DNA of 56,407 nt from a virus: positions 1-56,407 of the IMG/VR virus record IMGVR_UViG_3300046001_003061. One strand, 5' to 3'. Shown one piece after another: positions 41,201-51,757 of the stretch (positions within the stretch are counted from its first letter, which is position 1; each line of letters begins with the position of its first letter). The notes under the pieces were generated by a model. That model had not been told where the DNA came from and searched no databases. It saw nothing but the letters and a program-made list of their open reading frames with translations. The translations under genes were made by a program, and so were the position numbers.

Positions 41201-44200
41201 ATTGCCATTGAGAACAAGTAAATTCCATCCGCGATTGACTCCGTTGGCAACTCTGACTAAAACATCATCGCCGACTGCTACTGGTAATTTTAATGCATCA
41301 GTTAATGTGTCAACTACATATTCAAGTTGAGTATCTGTACCATAACCGGGCGCATACCAATCAACATAATCCCAATACAAGTCGGTTTTGTAACTTTGTG
41401 TTCTAATAGCGGTCCAAGTTTTATCCGCAGACAATTCATATAATACCCATAAATTATCCTGGGTAGTATCTTGATTTACTAAAACTTTGTATCCTGCGGT
41501 TAATAATGCCACATCGAGATAATCTAATTCTATTTCTGTTTCAATTTTTAAATCGTACTCTCCCAATTTAAAACTAGGCTCTGCTTCAGCTGAACTAATA
41601 GTAGTTAGGTCACAGTTTCTTGTAATCGGTTTAGTTATCAAAATACTGTTAGCATATTCTACTAAGTTAGCATAGGCAGCAATTCTGTCAGCAAATATAG
41701 CCTGACGTGGTCTTGTGCCTAAGCCAAATTTATCAGCAACGCTTAGTGTTGGGTCAGGCACCTCTGCACCCAGTATATCGATACCAGCCAGACTATCAAT
41801 TAATTTATTAATAATCTTAGGAGATATTATACTATCTGCATTTCCTTTTTGTACTAGTTCATATTCACTATGAATAATATTAGTATTCTTAACTGTATTA
41901 TAGTCAAGGTGCAATATAGTAGTTTGCGCAGACAGATAATCAGCTACATTATATACAACAACTGAATTATTCTGTATAACTGCCGCATACGGAATGCCTT
42001 GATTTTTTGGATTTTGTATTATATCCTGTATTGATGTTGTGGTCAATTGTCTAGTTTCGTTAGTTGGATCAACAGTTGTTTTATCTTTGACCCAGTAGAA
42101 ATATTTAATACTAATAATGTTAGTAACTTGATCAACATAAACAAGTTCAACATAAGCACTATCATCGGCATATTTAGGCACGCCATCACCACCGTTGGCA
42201 ACATAAGCACTAGGTAGATATATACTTTCTACCCACTCTAACACTTCCACAGTTGATCCAGGGAATAAATTACCCCAATTAATACTGCGATATGTTAATG
42301 TATCTTGCTCATAATCTATGTAACTAAGTTGACTTAGATTCCACCACACTTCACCAACTTGAGTAGTACTCCAGAATATATTATCGTTTAGGCTAACTGC
42401 GGTGTTTGTTCCGCGATTGTATATTGCCGGATCATAGCCAGTTTTGTATGATATTTCCTGATCTGCACGACCGAGGATTTTGCCTTTGGCAGGATCAATG
42501 AATTCCAATGATGTTAAAATAGTATTTGTTAAATTACTGTATAGATACATTCTAGTAACTGATTCGATGTCTACACGTGGCTCTTGATATCTAATTAAAC
42601 TCCAACCACGACGACCAGTCGGATTGTTAAACAAGTAGATACTGCCACCATTTTCTATAGTAGTATCATCAGTTGGTGCACTTACTACAATATGTCCACC
42701 GATTACATCAAATGCCGCGCCAAATCCGTCGCCTGAGTTTAAATCTGTTGGATCGAGTTGTTGACAGAATGCATAACGTCCTGGATTCTCAACATGGTCA
42801 CGTGGGTCATCATATAATTCATATGTGTAAACACTACCACTTGCTTTAACTTCGTCTAATAGTGCTGTAGAATCATCATCGAGTGTTGTGTTAATATTGT
42901 GCAGTGTGCTAGTTGAATCTAATAGATATTGTTCTGGATTTACTATTAATTCGTTATAGGTTAGACTGGTTGGGTCAGTGTCAATAATATATTCAGGTGC
43001 GTTAGGATATAATAAGTCTGTATGCGCATCAAATGTAGCATAATGTTTTGTTGTTCCACGTTCACTACTAATAACCAGCATGTATGCATTGCGAGCCAAG
43101 ATAACTTTAGTACCAAAATATTCATTGTTACTACGATATGGGTTAACAATAATCTGCATGAACGCAAATATAGCCAAGCCTGCATCTTCATACACTGTAC
43201 CACTGCCTGATAAGACACGTAAGCGATTTTTAGCTACAGTTTTATCACTGTCTAATCTTAAGTATCCATTTTCATTAACTGCGGTGATACCTAATAGGTT
43301 AGCATCATTAATATCTTCGATTAAACTATCTAAACTTGTACCAGTCACAGTAATTTGGAAGTTATCTAGTCGAATTGTATTGCCTGGAGTAAACGTTGGA
43401 TTTTGTGTATAGCCTGTGTTAGTACCGTACAAGGTTCCTCTGTTATGGAATTTCCATACTGCACCAGTATTGTAAATTGTACCGGCATTATAATAAGGAG
43501 CACCAATATAGAATGCGCAGTTGTTTGAACAGATAGTCAGGGCTGTACCAAATCGTGCACCTTCTTGAATAGCATTTAGACTACCATCTAAACTGTCAAT
43601 GCCAATCAATCTTTCTAATAGAGTAAATTCATTTGTTTCAACATTGACAACTTTACCAACACCTAATGGAACATTTAATGTAACTGTATTAGTTCCCGGG
43701 GTTGCAGTATATTCGCTGCGAGGCAATTCAATTCCGTCAACAGTTACTTTATACACAGGTGCAATTGTTTCTACTGTGGTATACACTGTACCAGTTGTAC
43801 TGGTAAATGCTTCGATAACACGATCGTATGCGTATACTGCGCCGGCTTCATCGAGCAAGTCGCCACTAGAGCCAATTACACTGTCAGCTGGTGCGCCAAC
43901 ACCAAGTTGTGCACCGTTTAAACTAGCATCAATACAAAAACCAAATTCACTGCCCGCCGGTCCGTTAATAGTTTTAACTAATGTGTAGTACGGACCTTGT
44001 GAAATTGTTAGTGTACCATTAACATTTCCAGATATAAATGTTATAGTTGTGCCAGATAATGTGTAATCAATATTTGGAATGTATGTACGTGTTGAGCTAG
44101 TCACAACTAGTGCATTTGCATCATTAGTAACTTCGGGTGTAAATGGTACTGTTATTGTAGATACAGAACCAGATGTAGTAACATTTCCCGTAGCTTTAGT

Positions 44201-47200
44201 TACAAAGCGTTGTAAGCCATATACATACACTTTTGGAGTTGCTTCGTACGGAGCGCCAACATACAACCAGTGGCCTAACTCATCAAACGCAAAGCCATAG
44301 CCAAACTGTCCATCGACAGCACTAACATTGCCTGTAATAACCTGTCCTCTATTCCATACAGTTTCGCCTTCAAGTTTATTATAGGTATAGATTAAACCAA
44401 CATTAGCGGCGCCGCCGGCACCAGAACTTGTTGGTGCGTTAACTGCTAACGTTTCTCTTCCGGCAACTCCATCATCAATGAACGGATCAACTGCTGTATC
44501 AATGTGCGAACCGTAAGTAAATGTATTTGCACCATCAGGTGTTATAGTTGTCGATTCAGTATAGACATTTGAAGTATTTTTATCAAATACATTTACTGCA
44601 CCTGTGTTAGTAGAAACAGATAAGTTTGCATACAAAGTGGTACCGACAAAAATAGTTTGCTCGATGTTGTCAATCATTTTTAATGCTTGACCGTAGCCTA
44701 TGTTTGCAGAATATTCATTATTAGTTGTTAATGAAGATACTGTAGTGTTTGCTGGAAATATATTATTAGTACTAACTATCTGACTTGTGCTTACATTAGA
44801 TGCATTACTACTAGTAAGGAAATTTGATATAATGCCCACTGCATTACCTGTAATAGTTGTGATATTAGTCACAGCATTTCCGCCAATGGTTAATGTACTA
44901 GTTGCATTGGCCAGTGCCACATTACTAAATGTAATGTACATATCATTGGTTTTAACTAGACGTTGATCCATTTCCCATGGGTGTGTTTTTTCGTATACTT
45001 TCCATGTACCGCTTGGTTGCGTACCAAATGGCTGGCCTTGTACAGCATTAGTTTCCGCATCTTCATCGATCCAAATCTTTTCACCGACTTTCCATTGATG
45101 CGGCGGCGTATATAAACGTGCAGTTTCCATGTAGTTAAAACGTACACTGTCTAGAATAAACAACATGCCGTCGCCATCTAAGGTAGTTAGTTGTGAAGTG
45201 TCACCTGCGTATCTGACTAATATGTTATCAAGGTCTATTACACTGTCGACTTGATAGAAGCCGTCGAACTCAGTGGCAAAACTACGAACTAAAAATATGT
45301 CGCCAGCAACCAATCCATGAGGATTAGTGGTGGTAAATGTTACATATCCATCTAACGAGTTAGCCACTGATGTAACTGTATTATCAGTTTCTGTTACTCG
45401 ATATACATTCCAGTTTTGCGAAAAGTCTTTTGCACACCATATAGTATAGCCAGTACCGATTGCAGATAATTGATTGTTCAAATCAGTGAAGTTGGCTAGA
45501 TCAAATATAGTAGTATCAACATCATCGATATTTACATATCCAGCAGTAGTGATATCGTTATTGTAATCACTTTGTGCATCTCTATCTAATGCAATAATTC
45601 CGTTATACTGCTCGGTTGATTTATATAATTGTGATTTGTTAAATGTAGTTACACCGTCACTGCTGGAATCAGTTACAAATGTAGCAGTTGCAGGATTAAC
45701 TGAAAATGCTTTTTCATCGAGTGCAATTTCCACGTATGGGTTTGTATCTAATGCACCATATTCGCCCACACGTATTGCCCATTCTTCATAGAAATTTATG
45801 GCACTGCTTAAATTATTAAATTCTGCACTGGTCAATTGATTAATTGCATTAGCAGAACCTTTTTGTTTAATGAATCCTTTGTATAATTCAATTTGTGTCG
45901 TATCACTTAAACCAAGATCTGACAGATATTGACGTGTTTTAAATCCAATTAATCCATGGCTGTAGTTGATTTGATCCGCATCTTTAAAATTTGTATATGA
46001 ATCATAATATACCTGAGATTTAGCAGCAATGGTGGCAAAGTTTGGCAATAGCCCTTTTTTAATTTCACTTGCGGCAATTTGTTTCCAATAAGCAAAGGCA
46101 AATTCAGCATTAGTTGTTTGAGTAACATTATTCAATGCAACATAATATTGATTTTTATATTGTACTAGGTCACCTTTTAAATAATCTTTATTACTGGACC
46201 ACGCATCTATGTTGCCAGAATTGTAGATGAAGCCTGGCGCACTTAAACTGCCATCCCAGTCTGCGGTTTTTTGTCCAATCAATTTTAACCTGTATTGTCT
46301 ATTACCAAGTTCAGGTTTGTAAATGATATCATTAAACACTGTGGTGTTATCAAAAATTAACACATGCTCGTATTGTACTAGATTTAATTCAATATAGCCA
46401 ATAACTGCATCATTGGTCAATGTTAATTTAAATGCAGTTGGGCTACGTAACACATTGTAATTTGTAGTTTTAACCAAGGCAAAATTTTGATCTAATACTT
46501 TTGAACCATGCTGACTATCAGTAATTGCATCAGTGATTGCACCAACTGTAACTGCATTTATTGTGTTAGCCACCGGTGATAATACTAAGATACTGCCCGG
46601 TGCCCAACCTTGCTGTGCCCAGAATAAGAATTCTTTAGTTGATAGTTTCCAGTTGCGTGTTTCGCCTAGTTGTTCATCTGTGTCATTGAAGGTAAAACCC
46701 TGCGCCATTAAATATCTTTCGTAGCTAATTAAGAAATCAGCTATTTGTTGTTGGCTATTAAACTCATACCCATAAGGTACGGTTAATTTTAAGTTTTGAT
46801 AATCTTTAAACACTGTTACTGAATTAGTTAATACAGTAATTTTGTATGCATTTGAATTTATCACACTTGGAATAATAGTAAAGTACGGGTTAGCTAAATT
46901 ATACCCACGTACACTATAGCCATTTGTGGTCTTTTCAATAATCACACCACTGTAGACTAGTTTGTCAACAGGCGTCGATTTATACAAATGTACATTATAA
47001 TTTTCATTTGGTACAATAATACTATCATTTGTACTGGTCGGTGAACTTTGTTCTGCTAAAATTTGTAGATATTTTTGATCACTAAATCCGGCCAGTTTAT
47101 ATGCAAGATTAATTTGATAATGTGATATCAGCGGAGTAATAACAGTAGCAGGATCTACACCTTGATGTATTAAAAAGTCAGCAATCCAGTTTATATAACC

Positions 47201-50200
47201 GGCGGTTCTAACCACAGTGCCAGCTGATGTGTCACCATTGAATGTCAGTGATGTTTGTTTAATGTGATCATTGGTATCAGTTACATATTGCTCCAACATA
47301 GTATTTTTTGAATAACGTGACACATCCATTAATAGACTAAAATACTTGGCTGGTTTAGCCAATGCCAGTGCTTGTTGTACAGCAAACGCAAAGTCACTGC
47401 TGTGGCGCCACGCTGTTTCGACCGGTCCCTGTTGTCCTACTGCCCATGCAGTTGCCGCATGAGTAGCATTAAATGATGCAGTCATTATTGCTGCCGGACT
47501 TAATAAAAATCCGTTTGCATCAACTGGTATAACTTCTGACAATCCAGGGCGTGCAAAGGTTGTATCTATACCTGCGCGAGTACCTTGTTTAATCAATCCA
47601 GCTTCTAGGTCGTCCCATAGTAATTTATTGCCGCCAGTATAAGGTGCAGGACCGTATTCTTCTACCCACCATGATGGCATGGTAGAGAAACCCAACATCT
47701 CCCACGGAGTTAAATGCGGACGTAATGTATCATAGAAATATTGATAGCATGCTCTCCAACTACCTGGTAATGCTTCACTATCAATTCGATCCACAAAACG
47801 GCTGTAATTCCATGTAAAGGGATCATTGCTGTCAAATGTGTCGTTGACTGTGAAATCAATTTTATTATTGCCTATCCATATAAGGAAATTCTTAGACGTT
47901 AATTGATTTATTTCATTTATCGAATAATCATTATTTCTAAATTTACCCGGCATTACGTTATAAATGTCTTGATAGCTACCGATATCACGCAGCGTGATGT
48001 TATTGTATATACGTTTTTCTAACTCTAATAAAAATTCATCTCTATAATCATCAAATGCTGGTGTTATGCTACCGTCGTGGCCGCGAATAACATTAATGGA
48101 TGTACGATAGGTATCGTCTAAAAAGATCTCAGGAATAAATTTAGGATATAACCCTAACTTAGTTGGAGTTTCTGGTACATAAGATCCATTAGTATCTGCA
48201 TATTCTACAATTTTAACATTGTCATCAACTTCCAAAGTAACAGTGTCGGTAAACGTTATTGCTGGACGATCTGTATCAAATGTATAATCTATATCTATTA
48301 TTAACTGTACATCATTTAAATAAACAAGTACTGCTTTATTACTTAATGCACGGGCATCGAATGTTGTAGTAATTTCATATGAACGAACCAATGGGTCAAA
48401 TATTGTATAGCCCACGCCATTGACAATATTTTTTAATGTACCATACGGTATCATGTCACTGTAATACCAAGGGAACGTACTGTTTTTAATCTTATTAATT
48501 TCGGTTATGATTAAATCAACACTGGCCACAGGATCAGTCGGTTGTATGCCAGACAAAGTTACACTTAACTCTAAAAATTTATTTTTAAATCTAGCATATT
48601 CTTGCTGTGCGTAACGAACGGCGTCAATAAAGTTTGTGCTGTCATTTACTAAAAATAATGCTGCATTCGATAAAGGTGCACTGTGTTGTAATATGGTGCC
48701 GCCTTGTGATTTAATCTCAATATCTCTAAGATTACTATCACTGAGTACATCACCCACTAACTCTGTACTATTTTGACTTAGTTCCACTAGGTGATTTCTG
48801 ATTTGACCCAATGTCAATGTTGATAAATCAGTATTTTGTGCATTGAGCTCTAGATTTTTTGGTATCTGGTATTGCCCAAGCGCACTTACTTCATTACTAT
48901 AGACTAGAATGTCGATCTTATCACCTATAGTAGGTGCAGTGGATAATGTCAATGCTCCATTTGTTAAAGTCCATTGAGATGTTTTTAAGAATACATTATT
49001 TTTATAAACTTTAACATATGGTATCGTAACTGCATCTGGTACAGTGACATCAATTTTAAATGGACTATTAATACCATCGTATACATAGGTAATCAATTGA
49101 TATTGATTATTTTTTTCAGTAACTGTATTCCAATTATTTTTTGGTAGTGATGTGTATCTATCTACTATTTGATGTAGGAACCCTGTGGCAATTCGTTCAG
49201 TAAGTTGAGTTTGATTAGCTACATAACTAAACGTATCAGTATCAAAGTAATTGATGAATTCAATATTTCCCTGAGTTTGGAATGATGTGTAAGTCAGCGG
49301 AAAGGCCAATACTGAATCAGAAATAGTGCCGGTACTTGATCTGTTGTAGCCAAATAATCGTGTGCCGGTAAACGTACTCAACGGATAAAGCGAAAAACTC
49401 TGTTCAGCACTATCGTACATGTCAAATAACGGATCTTGTTGTAGGCTAGTTTTTTGCTGACTAGCTATCCAAGTATCACCATTGTACCACCACTGAGTGC
49501 CTTTGTAAACACCATCAGTTATAACTACAGAATCGTAAGTTTCAACTGCACCATCGGCAGCTGGATTTAAATTTATATATTTGGGCCCAGTTAATAATCC
49601 TTCACCATCAATTGCAGTTTGCACTAAATTAAGTACAAAAATTTTATTACGAACCAACGGATCAACATCGTTGGCAAATATAACTCGCATGCCATCAAAT
49701 AATGTGACTCCAAACGCTACAGAAAATACCTGTCCATTCAAATTATTAAATGCATCTTGTGTTGTAGTATCTAATATATCAACTGGTGCTTTTCCAATCC
49801 TGCCGTAATTGAACAATTGCAGGTCTGATTCAAACTGTACAATTGGACGACGTGCGCGAAGGTCTTGGTCAAATATATATTGTTCATTGTTATAGGTAGC
49901 AGTGGCAGTGATTATATCTCGATGGAACCATCGATTATTTCTCGACCATGCATTTAAATCTACACTAGCTCTGTTAATGGTAATATATTCTGGATACACA
50001 GTGTCTCGACGTGTATTGATTACTGATGTTCCGCTGGCAATGCCTGTTCCAGTTATAGCCGATCCATTTACTATTGAAGATACATCGCTCAATGTAACAA
50101 TGTACAAAGATCCAACTGTAACTTCATAATATACTTCAACTTCAATAGTGCCAATGTTAATAACAGTACCTGCAGGGATTACATCTGTAGTAACTGCACT

Positions 50201-51727
50201 TAAACTAATTCTATTCAATGGATAATTAGTGATAATCTCATCATTGTAGGGTTCAGGTGTAACTAATAATGTTGTATCAACTAATTGTATGCCTGTAGCA
50301 GACCCTACTCCTTCTACATAATATTCCTTATCCTGATATGTTGCTGGGATAGCATCAGTACCAAATCTTATTTTCAATCCGCTAGTAAATACCACTCCAT
50401 TGGGACTGGTGTATGTAGTTTTTCCTAAAATATCATTTTCAACATCTATAGACCAGCCAGCGATATCAACTAGTTTAATTGTACCATAGATAGACGGATT
50501 GTTACCATCTTGAAAGTACAAAGTATCTTGTATACTTGATATCACAGGAACAACATGAAAAAATCCATCATAATCTTTAAAGAATTCTTTATTGGCATTA
50601 ACTACACCAGATCTGATATAGACCTTTTCGTTGATTTGTACATCTTGTACACAGGCCAATCGAATTAATGGATCGTTGATATCACCACTGTCTGCAAATT
50701 GTACACGCCAAACTCCGTAACGTTGTGCCTCGGGTATTACCTCGCCGGCATTATAGCCAGACACAATATCACCGTTGCCATCGTAAACATTAGGTACAGT
50801 CCATGCTTCTTCACCACGGTTTGTTAATAAATTTTGATCAATGAATATTGCAGTTTTACCGTTGAGTTGAGTAGCAACACCTGCATAGCCTGGAAACGCA
50901 GCAAGGAATTGACTAACAGTATGATTTTGTATATCAGCATAGGCAAGAGGCACTGCGTACTCTACGTTGGCCACTACATTCATTAACACATATCTGTCTT
51001 GGGCACTTGCCTGCGGCACATTAAATGTAATTGTACCCGAGTCTGCACCGTTGTTAATAACTCCGAATACATCACGTGTACTAACTGTCGGAGTTGCATT
51101 TACTAGACCATCTACACCTAATTCAGTTTGTATCCAGAATTGATTACCCAATTGATCAACTTCAAATGTGTATCGGCCACCACGTGCTAGAGTAAGAGTA
51201 TTTTTTGTCGGGCTAGTAGATGTAAACTCGTAACGAGACGAACTTACATTACGAACAACATTATAGGTTTTTTCTAAATCAACTCCGCTGGTGTTAACAT
51301 CAACAGCGTTTGGACCATCTGCAAGCCAGTAGTATTGACTAAAATTAATAAATTTATCAAATGATATTTGTGGGTCAAAGCTATAATATTCGTCGTCAAA
51401 TAATCTATCATGGTTTGCAGTTAGCCCACCATAATATTCAATTTTGTTTAACAGATCAGTATAACTGGCAAAAAATGTAATTTCTTGTCGATCATTGCGA
51501 ACAACAATACCTGGTTCAAGTTGATACTTTTGTCTTTCAGCTGAATTTTCGATTACATAGCTGTCTTTACTTTTATAAGTTGGAGCAAATGTTCTTCCGA
51601 TATAGCCGTGTATATTTCTTAAATTTGGCTCAGTTACTAACTGATCCATTGTTGCCGACAAAAACTTATTGTTAGTATCGGTTTGAAATATGGTAGGAAG
51701 AAAATTTGAAGTCTTTTTTGTCGCCAT
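38213..51727 (-). CDS. Giant virion structural protein (4504 aa) in the gp7 position of the baseplate cluster
   Basis: One open frame of 13.5 kb. Its place directly after gp6 is that of T4 baseplate wedge gp7, which is about 1000 residues, but I cannot show homology by eye. The N-terminal part contains aromatic repeats such as NFSQYYWLADG. Around residues 1843-1880 and 3790-3840 lie two W-x5-Y-x2-GD-x-V modules like small carbohydrate-binding domains. From about 2470 to 3030 at least five FG-GAP-like repeats (FGYGFAFDELGHWLYVGAP, FGFCIDASLNGAQLGVGAP, FGTALTICSNNCAFYIGAP) suggest a beta-propeller. Near the C-terminus three copies of LxGNxSANVGDxxTQ occur (about 3912, 4289, 4343). No frameshift or stop is present. 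It is probably a combined baseplate/fibre scaffold with adhesive modules. Confidence 0.78.
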   Translation of the reverse strand: MATKKTSNFLPTIFQTDTNNKFLSATMDQLVTEPNLRNIHGYIGRTFAPTYKSKDSYVIENSAERQKYQLEPGIVVRNDRQEITFFASYTDLLNKIEYYGGLTANHDRLFDDEYYSFDPQISFDKFINFSQYYWLADGPNAVDVNTSGVDLEKTYNVVRNVSSSRYEFTSTSPTKNTLTLARGGRYTFEVDQLGNQFWIQTELGVDGLVNATPTVSTRDVFGVINNGADSGTITFNVPQASAQDRYVLMNVVANVEYAVPLAYADIQNHTVSQFLAAFPGYAGVATQLNGKTAIFIDQNLLTNRGEEAWTVPNVYDGNGDIVSGYNAGEVIPEAQRYGVWRVQFADSGDINDPLIRLACVQDVQINEKVYIRSGVVNANKEFFKDYDGFFHVVPVISSIQDTLYFQDGNNPSIYGTIKLVDIAGWSIDVENDILGKTTYTSPNGVVFTSGLKIRFGTDAIPATYQDKEYYVEGVGSATGIQLVDTTLLVTPEPYNDEIITNYPLNRISLSAVTTDVIPAGTVINIGTIEVEVYYEVTVGSLYIVTLSDVSSIVNGSAITGTGIASGTSVINTRRDTVYPEYITINRASVDLNAWSRNNRWFHRDIITATATYNNEQYIFDQDLRARRPIVQFESDLQLFNYGRIGKAPVDILDTTTQDAFNNLNGQVFSVAFGVTLFDGMRVIFANDVDPLVRNKIFVLNLVQTAIDGEGLLTGPKYINLNPAADGAVETYDSVVITDGVYKGTQWWYNGDTWIASQQKTSLQQDPLFDMYDSAEQSFSLYPLSTFTGTRLFGYNRSSTGTISDSVLAFPLTYTSFQTQGNIEFINYFDTDTFSYVANQTQLTERIATGFLHQIVDRYTSLPKNNWNTVTEKNNQYQLITYVYDGINSPFKIDVTVPDAVTIPYVKVYKNNVFLKTSQWTLTNGALTLSTAPTIGDKIDILVYSNEVSALGQYQIPKNLELNAQNTDLSTLTLGQIRNHLVELSQNSTELVGDVLSDSNLRDIEIKSQGGTILQHSAPLSNAALFLVNDSTNFIDAVRYAQQEYARFKNKFLELSVTLSGIQPTDPVASVDLIITEINKIKNSTFPWYYSDMIPYGTLKNIVNGVGYTIFDPLVRSYEITTTFDARALSNKAVLVYLNDVQLIIDIDYTFDTDRPAITFTDTVTLEVDDNVKIVEYADTNGSYVPETPTKLGLYPKFIPEIFLDDTYRTSINVIRGHDGSITPAFDDYRDEFLLELEKRIYNNITLRDIGSYQDIYNVMPGKFRNNDYSINEINQLTSKNFLIWIGNNKIDFTVNDTFDSNDPFTWNYSRFVDRIDSEALPGSWRACYQYFYDTLRPHLTPWEMLGFSTMPSWWVEEYGPAPYTGGNKLLWDDLEAGLIKQGTRAGIDTTFARPGLSEVIPVDANGFLLSPAAIMTASFNATHAATAWAVGQQGPVETAWRHSSDFAFAVQQALALAKPAKYFSLLMDVSRYSKNTMLEQYVTDTNDHIKQTSLTFNGDTSAGTVVRTAGYINWIADFLIHQGVDPATVITPLISHYQINLAYKLAGFSDQKYLQILAEQSSPTSTNDSIIVPNENYNVHLYKSTPVDKLVYSGVIIEKTTNGYSVRGYNLANPYFTIIPSVINSNAYKITVLTNSVTVFKDYQNLKLTVPYGYEFNSQQQIADFLISYERYLMAQGFTFNDTDEQLGETRNWKLSTKEFLFWAQQGWAPGSILVLSPVANTINAVTVGAITDAITDSQHGSKVLDQNFALVKTTNYNVLRSPTAFKLTLTNDAVIGYIELNLVQYEHVLIFDNTTVFNDIIYKPELGNRQYRLKLIGQKTADWDGSLSAPGFIYNSGNIDAWSSNKDYLKGDLVQYKNQYYVALNNVTQTTNAEFAFAYWKQIAASEIKKGLLPNFATIAAKSQVYYDSYTNFKDADQINYSHGLIGFKTRQYLSDLGLSDTTQIELYKGFIKQKGSANAINQLTSAEFNNLSSAINFYEEWAIRVGEYGALDTNPYVEIALDEKAFSVNPATATFVTDSSSDGVTTFNKSQLYKSTEQYNGIIALDRDAQSDYNNDITTAGYVNIDDVDTTIFDLANFTDLNNQLSAIGTGYTIWCAKDFSQNWNVYRVTETDNTVTSVANSLDGYVTFTTTNPHGLVAGDIFLVRSFATEFDGFYQVDSVIDLDNILVRYAGDTSQLTTLDGDGMLFILDSVRFNYMETARLYTPPHQWKVGEKIWIDEDAETNAVQGQPFGTQPSGTWKVYEKTHPWEMDQRLVKTNDMYITFSNVALANATSTLTIGGNAVTNITTITGNAVGIISNFLTSSNASNVSTSQIVSTNNIFPANTTVSSLTTNNEYSANIGYGQALKMIDNIEQTIFVGTTLYANLSVSTNTGAVNVFDKNTSNVYTESTTITPDGANTFTYGSHIDTAVDPFIDDGVAGRETLAVNAPTSSGAGGAANVGLIYTYNKLEGETVWNRGQVITGNVSAVDGQFGYGFAFDELGHWLYVGAPYEATPKVYVYGLQRFVTKATGNVTTSGSVSTITVPFTPEVTNDANALVVTSSTRTYIPNIDYTLSGTTITFISGNVNGTLTISQGPYYTLVKTINGPAGSEFGFCIDASLNGAQLGVGAPADSVIGSSGDLLDEAGAVYAYDRVIEAFTSTTGTVYTTVETIAPVYKVTVDGIELPRSEYTATPGTNTVTLNVPLGVGKVVNVETNEFTLLERLIGIDSLDGSLNAIQEGARFGTALTICSNNCAFYIGAPYYNAGTIYNTGAVWKFHNRGTLYGTNTGYTQNPTFTPGNTIRLDNFQITVTGTSLDSLIEDINDANLLGITAVNENGYLRLDSDKTVAKNRLRVLSGSGTVYEDAGLAIFAFMQIIVNPYRSNNEYFGTKVILARNAYMLVISSERGTTKHYATFDAHTDLLYPNAPEYIIDTDPTSLTYNELIVNPEQYLLDSTSTLHNINTTLDDDSTALLDEVKASGSVYTYELYDDPRDHVENPGRYAFCQQLDPTDLNSGDGFGAAFDVIGGHIVVSAPTDDTTIENGGSIYLFNNPTGRRGWSLIRYQEPRVDIESVTRMYLYSNLTNTILTSLEFIDPAKGKILGRADQEISYKTGYDPAIYNRGTNTAVSLNDNIFWSTTQVGEVWWNLSQLSYIDYEQDTLTYRSINWGNLFPGSTVEVLEWVESIYLPSAYVANGGDGVPKYADDSAYVELVYVDQVTNIISIKYFYWVKDKTTVDPTNETRQLTTTSIQDIIQNPKNQGIPYAAVIQNNSVVVYNVADYLSAQTTILHLDYNTVKNTNIIHSEYELVQKGNADSIISPKIINKLIDSLAGIDILGAEVPDPTLSVADKFGLGTRPRQAIFADRIAAYANLVEYANSILITKPITRNCDLTTISSAEAEPSFKLGEYDLKIETEIELDYLDVALLTAGYKVLVNQDTTQDNLWVLYELSADKTWTAIRTQSYKTDLYWDYVDWYAPGYGTDTQLEYVVDTLTDALKLPVAVGDDVLVRVANGVNRGWNLLVLNGNNQFDVVGIQDGTIQLKTSNGNFVNNKTPTTEIRYIITALKDDIFVGELDTEFNKLFFVMINYLFNEQKYVDWIFKTSFISVSHKLRSLLQYPNYIKDNQTYYESYITEVKPYSTKIREYSINYDSTDEFAGSVTDFDLSPYYDTDTKIFRSPSGEDVIKDEALWQTDTYNQWYANRNHRVESIVVEYGGSGYTSEPIVTIVDGGLAATGATARAIIDFDSGAVTSIELLTSGSGYYITPTVIINGGCTIPATAYAILKNKQVRSVNTTLKFDRVSYTSSVQEWAANTAYTAGDIVTHVGSLAGAVRHAFIVNANITSGSTFVHTEDYTRYSSANFTNANDRIVGYYEPTAAMPAIETINKDITIAASVTNSNVLFVTATPGLHKNMTISSNSANATIITEAVSGILLLSGNISANVGDYLTQTRVSNIYNVTSNVATSYWANVFVTANVQILTTLPAIFGNITNAYRVGAYLTEHEFNLTDVISIVDNSTITTTSVYPQATNLTALKLERPQTQTQGNVLIASYRNMGQLLRGIDYPGVQVQGIEFNQAPEFDGATPFDNGLFDNIQYDVDGLPMLDDAAVDTIIQSNYTDLALGTRAEDIDVVGGAYVDAYSSHAPEEMVPGIVFDTLDMQVYTKINGNVDVIAYRMFSNMMREESYLRIADAHATTLASNLAITDTTIVVADASKLTAPFIDTVGLGQIAIPGVIFINGERITYYTRNLLTNTLGQIRRGTQGTGTPALYTAGTLITDGSIDQLVPNVVSNISLSTITPYTVTTTRSYYLSLTGNVSANVGDVITQSVSGASMTVAGIDSVARVLLVIRNNTNSLTYQNNDVALSGNVTVTAGDYITQSSTGANLTVLTSGANVSNISLSYYGITTLTTGKAGSNIAINGSNVAIYPTTITSNVSLSSAIIINGTSTGNVYPLSIVPVGRNDAGNPFVDSNGNVTIVANISLHTTNVWYNLGSGVATDGTGFNGATTEQVTFLKASTATLIAP

Positions 51728-51757
51728 GTCGTTATAATCTCAAGTGTTATATAGTAT

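Noticed and set aside
42961-43412. Short plus- and minus-strand frames within the giant gene
   Set aside because: Out-of-frame shadows in a long gene with no start signals.
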